Assembly (NCBI GenBank): GCA_900766195.1
Contig: CAAFUN010000116.1
Coordinates: forward strand, 13,130 to 77,129
Length of the DNA stretch: 64,000 nt
Reading direction: 5' to 3'
Origin: an uncultured Bacteroides sp.
Lineage (GTDB): Bacteria > Bacteroidota > Bacteroidia > Bacteroidales > Bacteroidaceae
Numbering within the stretch: position 1 is the stretch's first letter; every line of letters starts with the position of its first letter. Below the pieces are notes generated by a model. It did not search any database, was not told where the DNA came from, and saw only the letters and a program-made list of their open reading frames with translations. This document shows positions 51,837 to 61,259 of this stretch, piece by piece. The position numbers and the translations under genes were made by a program.

Positions 51837-52481
51837 ATGGAAAGCATTAATTTACACCATACACTTCCAATAGTATTTAGTGAGCGCAATGATATCAATT
51901 CGGAAATTTGGCTTCAAGAACTTTCTTTTAAAAAAGGAGATTGTTATTTGATTGAAGCTGCTTCCGGGACGGGTAAATCTTCATTATGCAGTTACATCTA
52001 TGGGTATAGGAAAGACTATCAAGGCACAATAAGCTTTGACAATAAGGATATAAAGAATTATTCTATCAATGAATGGGTCAGAATGCGGAAATCATCGCTC
52101 AGCATATTGTTTCAGGAGTTACGTATCTTTCCCGAATTAACAGCTTATGAAAATATCCAATTGAAAAACAAGCTCACTCGGTTCAAAGAAGATGAGGCTA
52201 TCAAATCATATTTTGAGATTTTGAATATCGCCGACAAACTAAATGAGAAAGCTGCAAAGCTCTCCTTTGGTCAGCAACAAAGAGTTGCTTTTATTCGTGC
52301 GCTCTGCCAACCATTTGACTTTATCTTATTGGATGAGCCGATAAGTCATCTTGATGACAAGAACGGTGTCATAATGGGGCAGCTACTTCAGGAGGAAGCC
52401 AAAGCACAAGGTGCCGGTATTATAATAACTTCAATAGGAAAACATATATCACTAAATTATACCCATACTCTCCAGTTATAG
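51837..52481 (+). CDS. ABC transporter ATP-binding protein (LolD/FtsE-like)
   Basis: A 214-residue ATPase. Walker A is SGTGKSSL with a preceding Ala in place of the more common Gly, the Q-loop is ILFQELRIFPELTAYENI, the signature is LSFGQQQRVAFIRAL, and Walker B is FILLDEPISHLDD. The pattern fits the LolD/MacB/FtsE group that drives FtsX-type permeases. It lies 34 bases before its permease. Confidence 0.9.
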   Translation: MESINLHHTLPIVFSERNDINSEIWLQELSFKKGDCYLIEAASGTGKSSLCSYIYGYRKDYQGTISFDNKDIKNYSINEWVRMRKSSLSILFQELRIFPELTAYENIQLKNKLTRFKEDEAIKSYFEILNIADKLNEKAAKLSFGQQQRVAFIRALCQPFDFILLDEPISHLDDKNGVIMGQLLQEEAKAQGAGIIITSIGKHISLNYTHTLQL

Positions 52482-52515
52482 GTTATAAAGTGAAAACTTT
52501 AATCATTATATTAAA

Positions 52516-53724
52516 ATGAATAAACTCGTATGGAAACTTCTCCGCGAACATATTAGCTTCGCTCAGTTATGCGGATTCTTCCTTGCAAATCTTTTCGGGA
52601 CAATAATCGTACTGCTCAGCATTCAGTTCTATAAAGATATTGTTCCTGTATTTACTCAAGGAGACAGCTTTCTGAAGAAAGATTATATCATTGCAACAAA
52701 AAAGATCAGTACTATAGGAAGTTTCTCTGGGCAAAGCAACACTTTTTCCAAAGAAGATATCGAGGATCTAAAAAAGCAATCTTTTACCCAAAGCATTGGA
52801 GTCTTTACTCCTGCATTATTCAAAGTCTCAGCCGGATTCGGAGTGCAAGAAGCAGGCATCCACCTTTCAACTGAAATGTTTTTTGAATCGGTACCGGATG
52901 CTTATGTAGACATTAATCTGGAGAAATGGCATTTCGACAAAAATACGCATACCATCCCCATTATTATTCCACGCAATTATTTGAATCTCTATAACTTTGG
53001 CTTTGCCCAAAGTAGAAGTCTACCCAAACTATCTGAAGGGCTGATGGGACTAATACAAATGGATATTACCATTCAAGGAGATAAAGATGTAGAGCGATAT
53101 AAAGGAAGCATTGTCGGGTTCTCAAATCGGCTTAACACGATACTCGTTCCACAATCATTCATGGATTGGGCTAATGTGACCTTTGCACATGGGAAAGAGT
53201 CGCAGCCCTCACGCATCATTCTAGAAGTGAAGAATCCTACAGATACTGCCATCACTTCTTATTTCCAAACGAAAGGATATGAAACGGAAGGAAATAATCT
53301 CGATGCTGGGAAAACGACCTATTTCTTACGATTAATGACTAGTATAGTTGCAGGTATTGGCCTTATCATCTGTGCACTCTCTTTCTATATTTTGATGTTA
53401 AGCATATACCTCCTACTCCAGAAGAATACAGTCAAATTAGAAAATCTGTTGCTCATAGGCTATAGTCCTTCAAGAGTAGCATTGCCTTACCAAATTTTAG
53501 CTATTGGCACTAATCTCATTGTTTTGATCTTATCTCTTGGTGGCGTTTTCTGGATACGAAACTATTACACAGACATCGTACTGTCACTATTTCCGCAACT
53601 GAATACAGGAACTATATTGCCTTCTGTCTTCTCTGGGTTAATATTATTTTCGTGTATATCTCTTATAGATTTTCTGCTAATTCGAAATAAAGTAATATCA
53701 ATCTGGAAAAAATTGAGTCATTAG
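52516..53724 (+). CDS. ABC transporter permease, FtsX-like
   Basis: A 402-residue permease with one N-terminal helix (about residues 17-40), a large periplasmic domain (about 45-270) and three C-terminal helices (about 275-400). This is the MacB/LolE/FtsX arrangement. With the ATPase just upstream it would act on the periplasmic side rather than carry solutes through the membrane; the substrate is unknown. The neighbouring DUF4836 lipoprotein is a candidate client. The last 4 bases overlap the 3' end of the convergent hybrid sensor gene. Confidence 0.86.
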   Translation: MNKLVWKLLREHISFAQLCGFFLANLFGTIIVLLSIQFYKDIVPVFTQGDSFLKKDYIIATKKISTIGSFSGQSNTFSKEDIEDLKKQSFTQSIGVFTPALFKVSAGFGVQEAGIHLSTEMFFESVPDAYVDINLEKWHFDKNTHTIPIIIPRNYLNLYNFGFAQSRSLPKLSEGLMGLIQMDITIQGDKDVERYKGSIVGFSNRLNTILVPQSFMDWANVTFAHGKESQPSRIILEVKNPTDTAITSYFQTKGYETEGNNLDAGKTTYFLRLMTSIVAGIGLIICALSFYILMLSIYLLLQKNTVKLENLLLIGYSPSRVALPYQILAIGTNLIVLILSLGGVFWIRNYYTDIVLSLFPQLNTGTILPSVFSGLILFSCISLIDFLLIRNKVISIWKKLSH

Positions 53725-56700
53725 TTTAAGTTCTCTTGCATATATTCCTTTGGAGAAACTCCATAGACCTCTTTAAATGAAGTAGAGAAATGCGACAGAT
53801 TGGAATAGCCTGTCGCATAAGCTACTTCGGATACAGACAATTTCTTTTCTTTTAATAGAGTTGCAGCCTGTTGCAAACGAATATTCCGAATAAAGTCTCG
53901 AGTAGAAAGGTTTGTCAATTCTTTCAATTTCCTATGGATGTGCACACGGCTTAAACCAACATTAGCAGCTAGCATTTCAACATTCAAATCCGGACTAGAC
54001 AGATTATCATTAATCACGCGCATGATTCTATCCATCAATTGCTCATCCGCCGATTTAATAAAGACTTTTTGTATCTTATCTTCTTGTTGTTGCGCCCCGC
54101 TAAATCTATTACGCAGCAGTTTCCGATTAGAGATCAAGTTAGCAATCGTACTTTTTAAAAGTTCGGTGTTAAATGGCTTAACCATATATACATCTGCCCC
54201 TACGTTCAACCCTTCCAGCTTATCTTCCTGACCTGATTTTGCCGTCAACAATATAATAGGAACATAGTTGACATTGGCATTCATCTTAAGCTTGCGACAC
54301 AAGGTTATACCATCCATTTCAGGCATCATAATATCACTGATAACCAAATCTGGAGTATCCGTAAGAACAATTGAATAAGCCTCCTTACCATTTTTACAAG
54401 TCATAATTCGATAAGTATCTGACAATTCATCTTTCAAATAAGACAATATTTCTTCTTCATCTTCTACAATTAGCAATCGTAACCGTGTTTTTGTTTTACC
54501 TGTTTTTTTATCCTCCTCATCTTCATTTATCTCAATGGCTTCAGCAATCTCCTGTTCTTGATGTTTAATCATGGCATGAGCTGTGGCATCTAAAGATACA
54601 TTTTCCATCTCATCTGTCCGCAAATGCGCAAAGCCCAAAGGTATACGAATTATAAAACGACTTCCTGTACAGTCCTCTCTATTTTCGGCTAAAATAACGC
54701 CATGATGTAACTCTACTAATAGACGGGACAAATGCAAACCTATTCCCGTCCCAAAATTAGATTTAGTAATGTCATTATCAATTTGATAGAACCTTTCGAA
54801 TATTTGTTCTATCTTACTTTTATCTATTCCTATACCTGTGTCTGCAACAGATATTTCAAAATATTCTTTCAATGGACCTTCAACGTTAGAATCAGTCCCT
54901 GTAGATAGTTTTATTGTAATTTGCCCTTTATCAGGAGTATATTTAAAAGCATTAGAGAGAACATTCATCATAATCTTATCAAAATTATTCAAATCGACCC
55001 ATACCTGCAAATTCGGCATGTCATGCTCAAATATAAAATGAATAGTCTTCTTTTTAGCTAAATAATCAAATGTCAACATAATATCATCAATGAAGCCGAC
55101 CATATCTGTTTCTCTAAACTTCATATGCATCTGCCCCTTATCCAGCTTTCTAATATCCATTAACTGATTGATCAATCTCAAAATACGCTGAGCATTTCGA
55201 TAAATCATCAAGTAAGTCTTATGTAAAGTTGCATCCTGTTTTTCAGCCAACAGCTTTTCCAAAGGATTTATGATAAGCGTCATAGGGGTTCTTATTTCAT
55301 GCGAGATATTGATGAAAAACTGTAGCTTCGCCTCATTCAGTTGTTCTGCATGTTCACGCTTAATAATTTCCCTCCGATGGCGTAAACGAGCAAGTATATA
55401 GTTCACAATGCCTAATATCAGCAGCACAAATAGAGCTATATAAATAAAATAAGCCCACCAAGATTGATACCATGGAGGTGTTATAATAACCTTTATGGTT
55501 TTAGTATCGGAATAGGTTCCGTGGCTCAATGCCCGTACACGGAAGGTATACTTTCCTGGTGGTATATTATTATAAGTCACATAGTTTACTCCAGGTTGCG
55601 TACAGAACCATTGATTACCCAATTCCTCAATTTTATATTGATATGCTATTTGTTCCGGATTATTATACTGCAAAGTCGAAAAGACAATACTAAAGGTGTT
55701 ATCTTTATAAGACAAGTTAAATAAGTTGGAATCCATGACCGAATTATAAATCACGGGACGACCATTAGAACGAGTATTCTTAGAAACTGGCTGATTGAAT
55801 ATTAAGAAATTGGTAATCCAAACTTCTAGATTCCTTTTTGAACTACCGATCTGTTCTGGATAAAAGCTAGAAATACCACTGATACCACCAAAATAGATTT
55901 TCCCGGTCTTATCTTTAAAAAAAGCCCCGTGCGTAAACTCGTTGCCTTGCAAGCCATCTCCAACATAATAATTGATAAAATGATTCTGTTTAACATCATA
56001 TTTACTAATCCCCATATAAGTACTTATCCAAAGATTATGATGTGCATCTTCACATATACCGCAAATAACATTATTAGGAAGCCCATCGGCAATAGAAAAA
56101 CGTTGCAATGCAGCTGTTTTTTTATCAAAGCGATACAACCCATCGGATGTCCCCACCCAGATATAACCAGAATGATCTTCTTGTATGACATAGCTAACCT
56201 TATTCTCTATTAGAGCATTAACATGATTATAATTCACAAAATTCTCTGTTTCCGGATTAAAGCAACTTACTCCTTTATAATGCCCCAACCAAATCAATCC
56301 TTGACTATCACAAAATATATAATTAATCCAATCATTAACCAACTCATTACGAGTCAAATCACCCGACTCATCTTTAGAAGACTCATAGTGCTTTAACTTC
56401 TTTGTAACTAAATTATATTGATAAAATCCGGAACCAAATGTACCGATATACAAATTCTTATGGCGATCTTCAGTAATCGTAAATATTTTCTCATTTGTAA
56501 TAGAAAGGGGATATTCACAAGCTCCTGTTTTCTTATTAAACTTGCAAAGTCCACTCGTGTATGATCCCAACCAAAAATCTCCATTTGAATCTTCGTAAAT
56601 ACAAGTAATAGTACTAGGAACATTATTAGCTCCGTTTCCAGGCTGAAAATGTTGCATACGCTTACCATATCTATCTAACTTATACAATCCTTCATTGTCA

Positions 56701-57815
56701 GTTCCCACCCAAAGCTGTTGATCACTATCTTTATATATTGACCAGACACAACCTTGACCTATAGGATTATAGTAGATAGATCTGTCTCCGTAATATTCAA
56801 ATGGATTTTCCTGTTTGGGCAATAACACGACACCCTTTTGAAACAATCCAATCCACAAATTTTTATCTCGGTCTTCCAATATGGAATGTACCTTACCTTC
56901 TGAAAAATCTAACGGAGCAGAGTTTATCTTATAATCCTCAATGCAGTTCTTTGCTTGATTATAAGTCTTCAATCCCTGACCGTCGGTTCCTATCAAGATC
57001 TTTCCATTTACCAATGACAGACTGTAAACAATAAAACTTTCATTTCCAGAGTAAGAGACAGGAATAAATCTTTTAGTTTGCCGGTCATAACGGGATATAC
57101 CATGCTTCTGAGTTCCAACAAAGAGATTTCCGTTTTTATCTTCTATAATGGAAGATATATTATTATCATTGATAGTAGGAGTTTTAAAGGTCATTACCTT
57201 TTTATTAACCGGAGTATAGCAAAGAATACCATTACCTTCGGTACCTATCCATATATTACGCTGCGCATCTTCATAAATATTGCGTAAAAACAGATAATTA
57301 CCTTTCTGCATAATTTCATCAACAGACTGCGCTTTATCAAAATCACCAATAAGCTTAAACAAGCCTTGTCCTGCAGTTACAATCCAAATTTCATTATTAT
57401 GTAATTCGCACATCTGAACAACATGCGGAAAAACTTGCTTTCCTTTACGCAGCATAGGTACTTCATGAAAAGAATCAGTACTTCTGTCATATTTCATTAG
57501 GCCGTTGATACATCCAACCAACAAATTTTGTTTGCTATCCTCAAAAACAGTTCGTACGTAATTGTCTTTTATAGAAGAAGTGTTACCAGTGACATGCATA
57601 TAATCAACAAACCTAAATCCGTCAAACCTATTCAGTCCGTACTCAGTTGCTACCCAAATAAAGCCTCTGCTATCTTGAAATATTTGATTGATTAAACTAC
57701 TGGACAACTCATTATTAGTGGAATAGAATTTACCAGTCTGTGCTTTTGAAGGAAAAAGCAAAAACAAGAAGAGATAAAGGATACAAAGTAATTTTCTTAA
57801 AAAAGATTCTTTCAT
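53721..57815 (-). CDS. Hybrid two-component system regulator (HTCS)
   Basis: A 1364-residue one-piece sensor and regulator. A signal segment is followed by a periplasmic double propeller of Reg_prop repeats (about residues 25-665, many WVGTxxGLxRFD-like repeats) and a Y_Y_Y domain (about 690-765). After a membrane helix (about 770-795) come HisKA with His839 (INISHEIRTPM), an ATPase domain (GTGIGLHLSRL), a receiver with Asp1161 (SDIMMPEMDG) and an AraC-type DNA-binding domain (about 1260-1364). HTCS proteins sense oligosaccharides in the periplasm and switch on glycan loci. The adjacent, divergent xylan/glucuronate genes are the likely target. Confidence 0.96.
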   Translation of the reverse strand: MKESFLRKLLCILYLFLFLLFPSKAQTGKFYSTNNELSSSLINQIFQDSRGFIWVATEYGLNRFDGFRFVDYMHVTGNTSSIKDNYVRTVFEDSKQNLLVGCINGLMKYDRSTDSFHEVPMLRKGKQVFPHVVQMCELHNNEIWIVTAGQGLFKLIGDFDKAQSVDEIMQKGNYLFLRNIYEDAQRNIWIGTEGNGILCYTPVNKKVMTFKTPTINDNNISSIIEDKNGNLFVGTQKHGISRYDRQTKRFIPVSYSGNESFIVYSLSLVNGKILIGTDGQGLKTYNQAKNCIEDYKINSAPLDFSEGKVHSILEDRDKNLWIGLFQKGVVLLPKQENPFEYYGDRSIYYNPIGQGCVWSIYKDSDQQLWVGTDNEGLYKLDRYGKRMQHFQPGNGANNVPSTITCIYEDSNGDFWLGSYTSGLCKFNKKTGACEYPLSITNEKIFTITEDRHKNLYIGTFGSGFYQYNLVTKKLKHYESSKDESGDLTRNELVNDWINYIFCDSQGLIWLGHYKGVSCFNPETENFVNYNHVNALIENKVSYVIQEDHSGYIWVGTSDGLYRFDKKTAALQRFSIADGLPNNVICGICEDAHHNLWISTYMGISKYDVKQNHFINYYVGDGLQGNEFTHGAFFKDKTGKIYFGGISGISSFYPEQIGSSKRNLEVWITNFLIFNQPVSKNTRSNGRPVIYNSVMDSNLFNLSYKDNTFSIVFSTLQYNNPEQIAYQYKIEELGNQWFCTQPGVNYVTYNNIPPGKYTFRVRALSHGTYSDTKTIKVIITPPWYQSWWAYFIYIALFVLLILGIVNYILARLRHRREIIKREHAEQLNEAKLQFFINISHEIRTPMTLIINPLEKLLAEKQDATLHKTYLMIYRNAQRILRLINQLMDIRKLDKGQMHMKFRETDMVGFIDDIMLTFDYLAKKKTIHFIFEHDMPNLQVWVDLNNFDKIMMNVLSNAFKYTPDKGQITIKLSTGTDSNVEGPLKEYFEISVADTGIGIDKSKIEQIFERFYQIDNDITKSNFGTGIGLHLSRLLVELHHGVILAENREDCTGSRFIIRIPLGFAHLRTDEMENVSLDATAHAMIKHQEQEIAEAIEINEDEEDKKTGKTKTRLRLLIVEDEEEILSYLKDELSDTYRIMTCKNGKEAYSIVLTDTPDLVISDIMMPEMDGITLCRKLKMNANVNYVPIILLTAKSGQEDKLEGLNVGADVYMVKPFNTELLKSTIANLISNRKLLRNRFSGAQQQEDKIQKVFIKSADEQLMDRIMRVINDNLSSPDLNVEMLAANVGLSRVHIHRKLKELTNLSTRDFIRNIRLQQAATLLKEKKLSVSEVAYATGYSNLSHFSTSFKEVYGVSPKEYMQENLN

Positions 57816-58046
57816 TATAGTATAAGCTTATAAGGTAAAGCAAAGATAAAAAAAATATAGATGCATTACTTTTTCATACTGCAATTTCTCAATATAAAAA
57901 TAGCACGCCCTCTTTAAAGATAAAATACAATTTAATAAGATCGGCAAACTTTACTCTAAAATCATCGGTATGAAAAAGCATGGGAAGATACAAAAGAGAA
58001 CTCAAGTAATCATACATATTACATGCTATAAAACATCAAAGTAACC

Positions 58047-58078
58047 TACAGAAAAGTTTTTGTAATATACAGAAAAGT
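58047..58078 (+). promoter_or_regulatory. Candidate HTCS operator (direct repeat)
   Basis: TACAGAAAAGT occurs at 58047-58057 and again at 58068-58078, 21 bases apart, which is two helical turns. It lies about 60 bases upstream of a TAACTTTG promoter box and between the HTCS gene and its likely target operon. AraC-type domains of HTCS proteins would bind direct repeats of this kind. Confidence 0.5.
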
Positions 58079-58139
58079 CATGTTACATATACAAGTAAGA
58101 GAAGAAACTTTTGAATAGTAGTTATTCTCATTAATAAAA

Positions 58140-58147
58140 TAACTTTG
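58140..58147 (+). promoter_or_regulatory. -7 promoter box of the xylan/glucuronate operon
   Basis: TAACTTTG fits TAnnTTTG exactly, 64 bases before the first (broken) gene of the operon. Confidence 0.5.
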
Positions 58148-58211
58148 TATCAAATCAATAAGAGTGAGTTGTATACAATAAGTAGGATTGAAAAAAAACA
58201 TTTTATAAAGT

Positions 58212-58463
58212 ATGAAATATCTATTCTGTCTCTTAATTATCGCATCAAATTTATTTTCGCCAACAATAGTATATGAGCAGAGTTCAACTCGTTGTCAACA
58301 AGGAACAACCGCCTTGTTTAAAATGGAAGGAAAACCATTTCTTAATCTTAGGAAGAAAATAAAAAAACTCTTCTGTAGAGAACGAGAAAGACATCAAGAC
58401 TGTTTTTCCAAAACTGCAAAGAATAGGATTGGATACAACATTGATTCCTATTTATTAATTTGA
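58212..58463 (+). pseudogene. Frameshifted N-terminal remnant of a GH35/DUF5597-type beta-galactosidase
   Basis: The frame opens with a signal peptide (YLFCLLIIASNLFSPTI) and runs to MEGKPFLNL, which fits the family's start (xGKPFLxLGGELGNSS). After that the reading shifts: in another frame 58366-58458 encodes NSSVENEKDIKTVFPKLQ and then RIGLDTTLIPIY before a stop. That matches the next family stretch (FPKLxxxGLNTVLxPxYW). The rest of the several-hundred-residue enzyme is missing. It stands at the head of the operon, so a glycosidase has been lost here. Confidence 0.7.
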
Positions 58464-58743
58464 TTAAACCGCTTGAGTAATATTCAGAATCATCAGAGCA
58501 GATGCATTCACATTATCTTAGAATACTTTAAAATTTTACACTTCAAATTATACAAGTACAAGTAATGAAAAATAAAATTATAAGGTTAGGTTGATCATGG
58601 CAGGTATTCTTTGCTTCCATTCTTCAACAATAGTAAAGGCAAAGCTATCTGCCATTATTCAGAGTATTCCTCAAAAGGAAACTAAGTTATAATATAAGGA
58701 ATAATAATGATAAAAATATCAAAAGTAAAAGTAGTATAATGCC
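58464..58743. other. Intergenic stretch between the glycosidase remnant and the symporter
   Basis: About 280 bases without a gene; probably leftover DNA of the deleted glycosidase. No further family sequence was recognised. Confidence 0.4.
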
Positions 58744-60240
58744 ATGAACATAATGAATCAAAAAGTGCCAATATTGGAAAAGATCGGCTATAGTCTAGGT
58801 GACTGTTCAGCAAATCTAGTGTTTCAAATGATGATGATCTACCAGACCAAATTCTACACAGATGTGTTTGGGCTGGAAGGAGCTGTTGCAGGTACAGTCA
58901 TGCTGATAGCTCGTATCGTAGATGCATTTGTTGACCCTACAGTCGGTATACTTTCCGATAGAACCCAGACACGATGGGGTAAATATCGCCCTTGGGTAAT
59001 ATGGACAGCACTCCCATTCATGCTTTTCTATGTATTGGCCTTTTACAATCCAGGAATCGAGAATAAAGGATTAGTAGCTTTGTATGCAACTATCTCGTAC
59101 ACCTTATTAATGACTCTTTACTCCTTTAATAATACGCCATACGCTTCTTTAGGAGGGGTCATGTCTAGCGATATAAAAGAAAGAACAAGCATAACTTCTA
59201 TCCGGTTTGTAGCTGCAACCATTGCACAGTTTGTTGTTCAAGGGCTTACACTACCTTTAGTGAGTAAATTTGCGGGAGAAGGAGGAGATAAAGGACATGG
59301 ATGGCTATGTACCATATCTATTTTTGCAGCAATCGGATTGGTATTTCTTGTCATCACTTTCTTCTCAACAAAAGAACGAATCACTCCTCCAACTAATCAG
59401 AAGACAGACACAAAAAAAGATATTCGAGATATATTTAAAAGTATACCATGGCGCGCTATGTTTATACTTACGATATTCTTATTTACAACACTTGCCATGT
59501 GGGGAAGTGCTATGAATTATTATTTTGAAAACTACGTAGACCGGGGTGCATTATATAGCTTTCTCGATAAATTGGGGCTAGTTCTGTCCAATAGTGATAC
59601 AGGAGCCTGGCATGCCATCCTCAATGCGTTCGGACTCGTAGTGGATACTCCTGAGAAAGCTTATGAAGTAGGATTTGGCGTATTTAATATGCTCGGAGCG
59701 TTAGTACAATTCTTTGGTGTGATTTTCCTTTCCGGTTTTTTAGCCAACAGATATGGGAAAAAGAGTGTTTTCATCGTTTGTCTTACACTCACTGCAATAT
59801 TTACAGCATTCTTCTACTTTCCGAATGAAACGGATGTTGAGACTATGTTTATACTGAATTTCTTAAAGAGTCTAGCCTATGCTCCCACCGTCCCATTACT
59901 TTGGGCCATGATTGCAGATGTTGCCGACCATTCAGAATACGTCAACTACCGCCGTGCTACCGGGTTTGTTTTCGCAGGTATCGTATTTGCATTAAAAGCA
60001 GGCTTAGGTATAGGTGGAGCAATACTGGGCTTCTTGCTATCGGGCTTCGGTTATATTTCCGGTTCAGGTGTACACCAAAGCGAATCAGCAATTCACGGAA
60101 TAGTATTATCTTCCAGCCTCATCCCTGCACTCACATTCTTTATAGGTGTAATAGCATTATACTTCTACCCTATTACAAAGAAATATAATGAGCAGATGCA
60201 AGACGAATTGACTGAACGAAGAAACAAATCAGATTATTAA
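58744..60240 (+). CDS. GPH-family sugar:cation symporter (XynB/UidB-like)
   Basis: A 498-residue, 12-helix transporter of the glycoside-pentoside-hexuronide family. Markers are EKIGYSLGDCSANLVFQMM at the N-terminus, VDAFVDPTVGILSDRTQTRWGKYRPW in the first loop (the family's hallmark) and DVADHSEYVNYRRATGFVFAG later. It would move xylo- or glucurono-oligosaccharides across the inner membrane with a cation. It is followed after 35 bases by GH43 and GH67 genes. An inner ATG at 58753 (MNQKVPI) is an alternative start. Confidence 0.9.
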   Translation: MNIMNQKVPILEKIGYSLGDCSANLVFQMMMIYQTKFYTDVFGLEGAVAGTVMLIARIVDAFVDPTVGILSDRTQTRWGKYRPWVIWTALPFMLFYVLAFYNPGIENKGLVALYATISYTLLMTLYSFNNTPYASLGGVMSSDIKERTSITSIRFVAATIAQFVVQGLTLPLVSKFAGEGGDKGHGWLCTISIFAAIGLVFLVITFFSTKERITPPTNQKTDTKKDIRDIFKSIPWRAMFILTIFLFTTLAMWGSAMNYYFENYVDRGALYSFLDKLGLVLSNSDTGAWHAILNAFGLVVDTPEKAYEVGFGVFNMLGALVQFFGVIFLSGFLANRYGKKSVFIVCLTLTAIFTAFFYFPNETDVETMFILNFLKSLAYAPTVPLLWAMIADVADHSEYVNYRRATGFVFAGIVFALKAGLGIGGAILGFLLSGFGYISGSGVHQSESAIHGIVLSSSLIPALTFFIGVIALYFYPITKKYNEQMQDELTERRNKSDY

Positions 60241-60275
60241 ATTATAACCATTATCTTTACTGATATAAAAGCAAA

Positions 60276-61259
60276 ATGACCATGAAAACAGAAATGAAAT
60301 ATTTAGTTCCAGGTGATTATATGGCAGATCCAGCAGTGCATGTTTTTAATAATCGCCTTTATATTTATCCCTCTCACGATTGGGAAAGTGGCATACCGGA
60401 AAATGACAACGGTGATCATTTCAATATGAAAGATTATCATGTATTCTCCACAGACGATGTCATGCACGGAGAAATCAAAGATCACGGGGTAGTACTTGAA
60501 GTAAAAGATATACCGTGGGCAGGCCGACAACTTTGGGACTGTGATGTGGCATGCAAGGACAACAAATACTATTTGTATTTTCCTCTTAAAGATAAAAACG
60601 ATATCTTCCGCATTGGAGTAGCCATCAGCAATAAGCCCGAAGGTCCGTTCATTCCTCAATCGGATCCCATCAAGGGGAGTTATAGCATTGATCCTGCTAT
60701 ACTCAATGATGGAGACGGCAACTATTATCTGTATTTCGGCGGATTGTGGGGAGGGCAATTGCAACGTTATAGAAATAATAAAGCTTTGGAATCGGCAACA
60801 TTCCCTGCTGAAAATGAGCCTGCAATACCTTCAAGAGTAGTTAGGTTATCTTCCGATATGCTTGAATTTGCAGAAGAGCCGAAACCTATCGTAATTTTGG
60901 ATGAAAATGGGCACCCTTTGACTGCAGGTGATACCGACCGTCGTTTCTTTGAAGCGTCTTGGGTACATAAATATAATGGAAAATACTATTTCTCCTATTC
61001 CACAGGAGATACCCATCGGTTATGCTATGCTATTGGGGACAATCCTTATGGTCCGTTTACTTATCAAGGAGTAATACTAACTCCCGTTGTGGGATGGACC
61101 ACCCATCATGCCATTGCCGAGTATAAAGGTAAATGGTATTTATTTCATCACGACTGCGTACCTTCAGGCGGAAAAACATGGCTCAGAAGCCTGAAAGTAT
61201 GTGAGTTAAATTATGATGCCGAAGGACACATTATCACAATTGATGGAGGTGGGGAATGA
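60276..61259 (+). CDS. Glycoside hydrolase family 43 enzyme without signal peptide
   Basis: A 327-residue five-bladed propeller enzyme. The catalytic base is likely Asp18 in ADPAVHVFNNRLYIYPSHD, the pKa-modulating Asp is in SIDPAILNDG, and the acid Glu is in FFEASWVHKYNGKYYF. No signal peptide is seen, unlike the GH43 gene at 36.6 kb, so it should act in the cytoplasm or be released by another route. Beta-xylosidase or alpha-L-arabinofuranosidase is expected. The last 4 bases overlap the GH67 gene (ATGA), so the two are translationally coupled. A second ATG nine bases in (MKTEMKYL) is possible. Confidence 0.9.
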   Translation: MTMKTEMKYLVPGDYMADPAVHVFNNRLYIYPSHDWESGIPENDNGDHFNMKDYHVFSTDDVMHGEIKDHGVVLEVKDIPWAGRQLWDCDVACKDNKYYLYFPLKDKNDIFRIGVAISNKPEGPFIPQSDPIKGSYSIDPAILNDGDGNYYLYFGGLWGGQLQRYRNNKALESATFPAENEPAIPSRVVRLSSDMLEFAEEPKPIVILDENGHPLTAGDTDRRFFEASWVHKYNGKYYFSYSTGDTHRLCYAIGDNPYGPFTYQGVILTPVVGWTTHHAIAEYKGKWYLFHHDCVPSGGKTWLRSLKVCELNYDAEGHIITIDGGGE

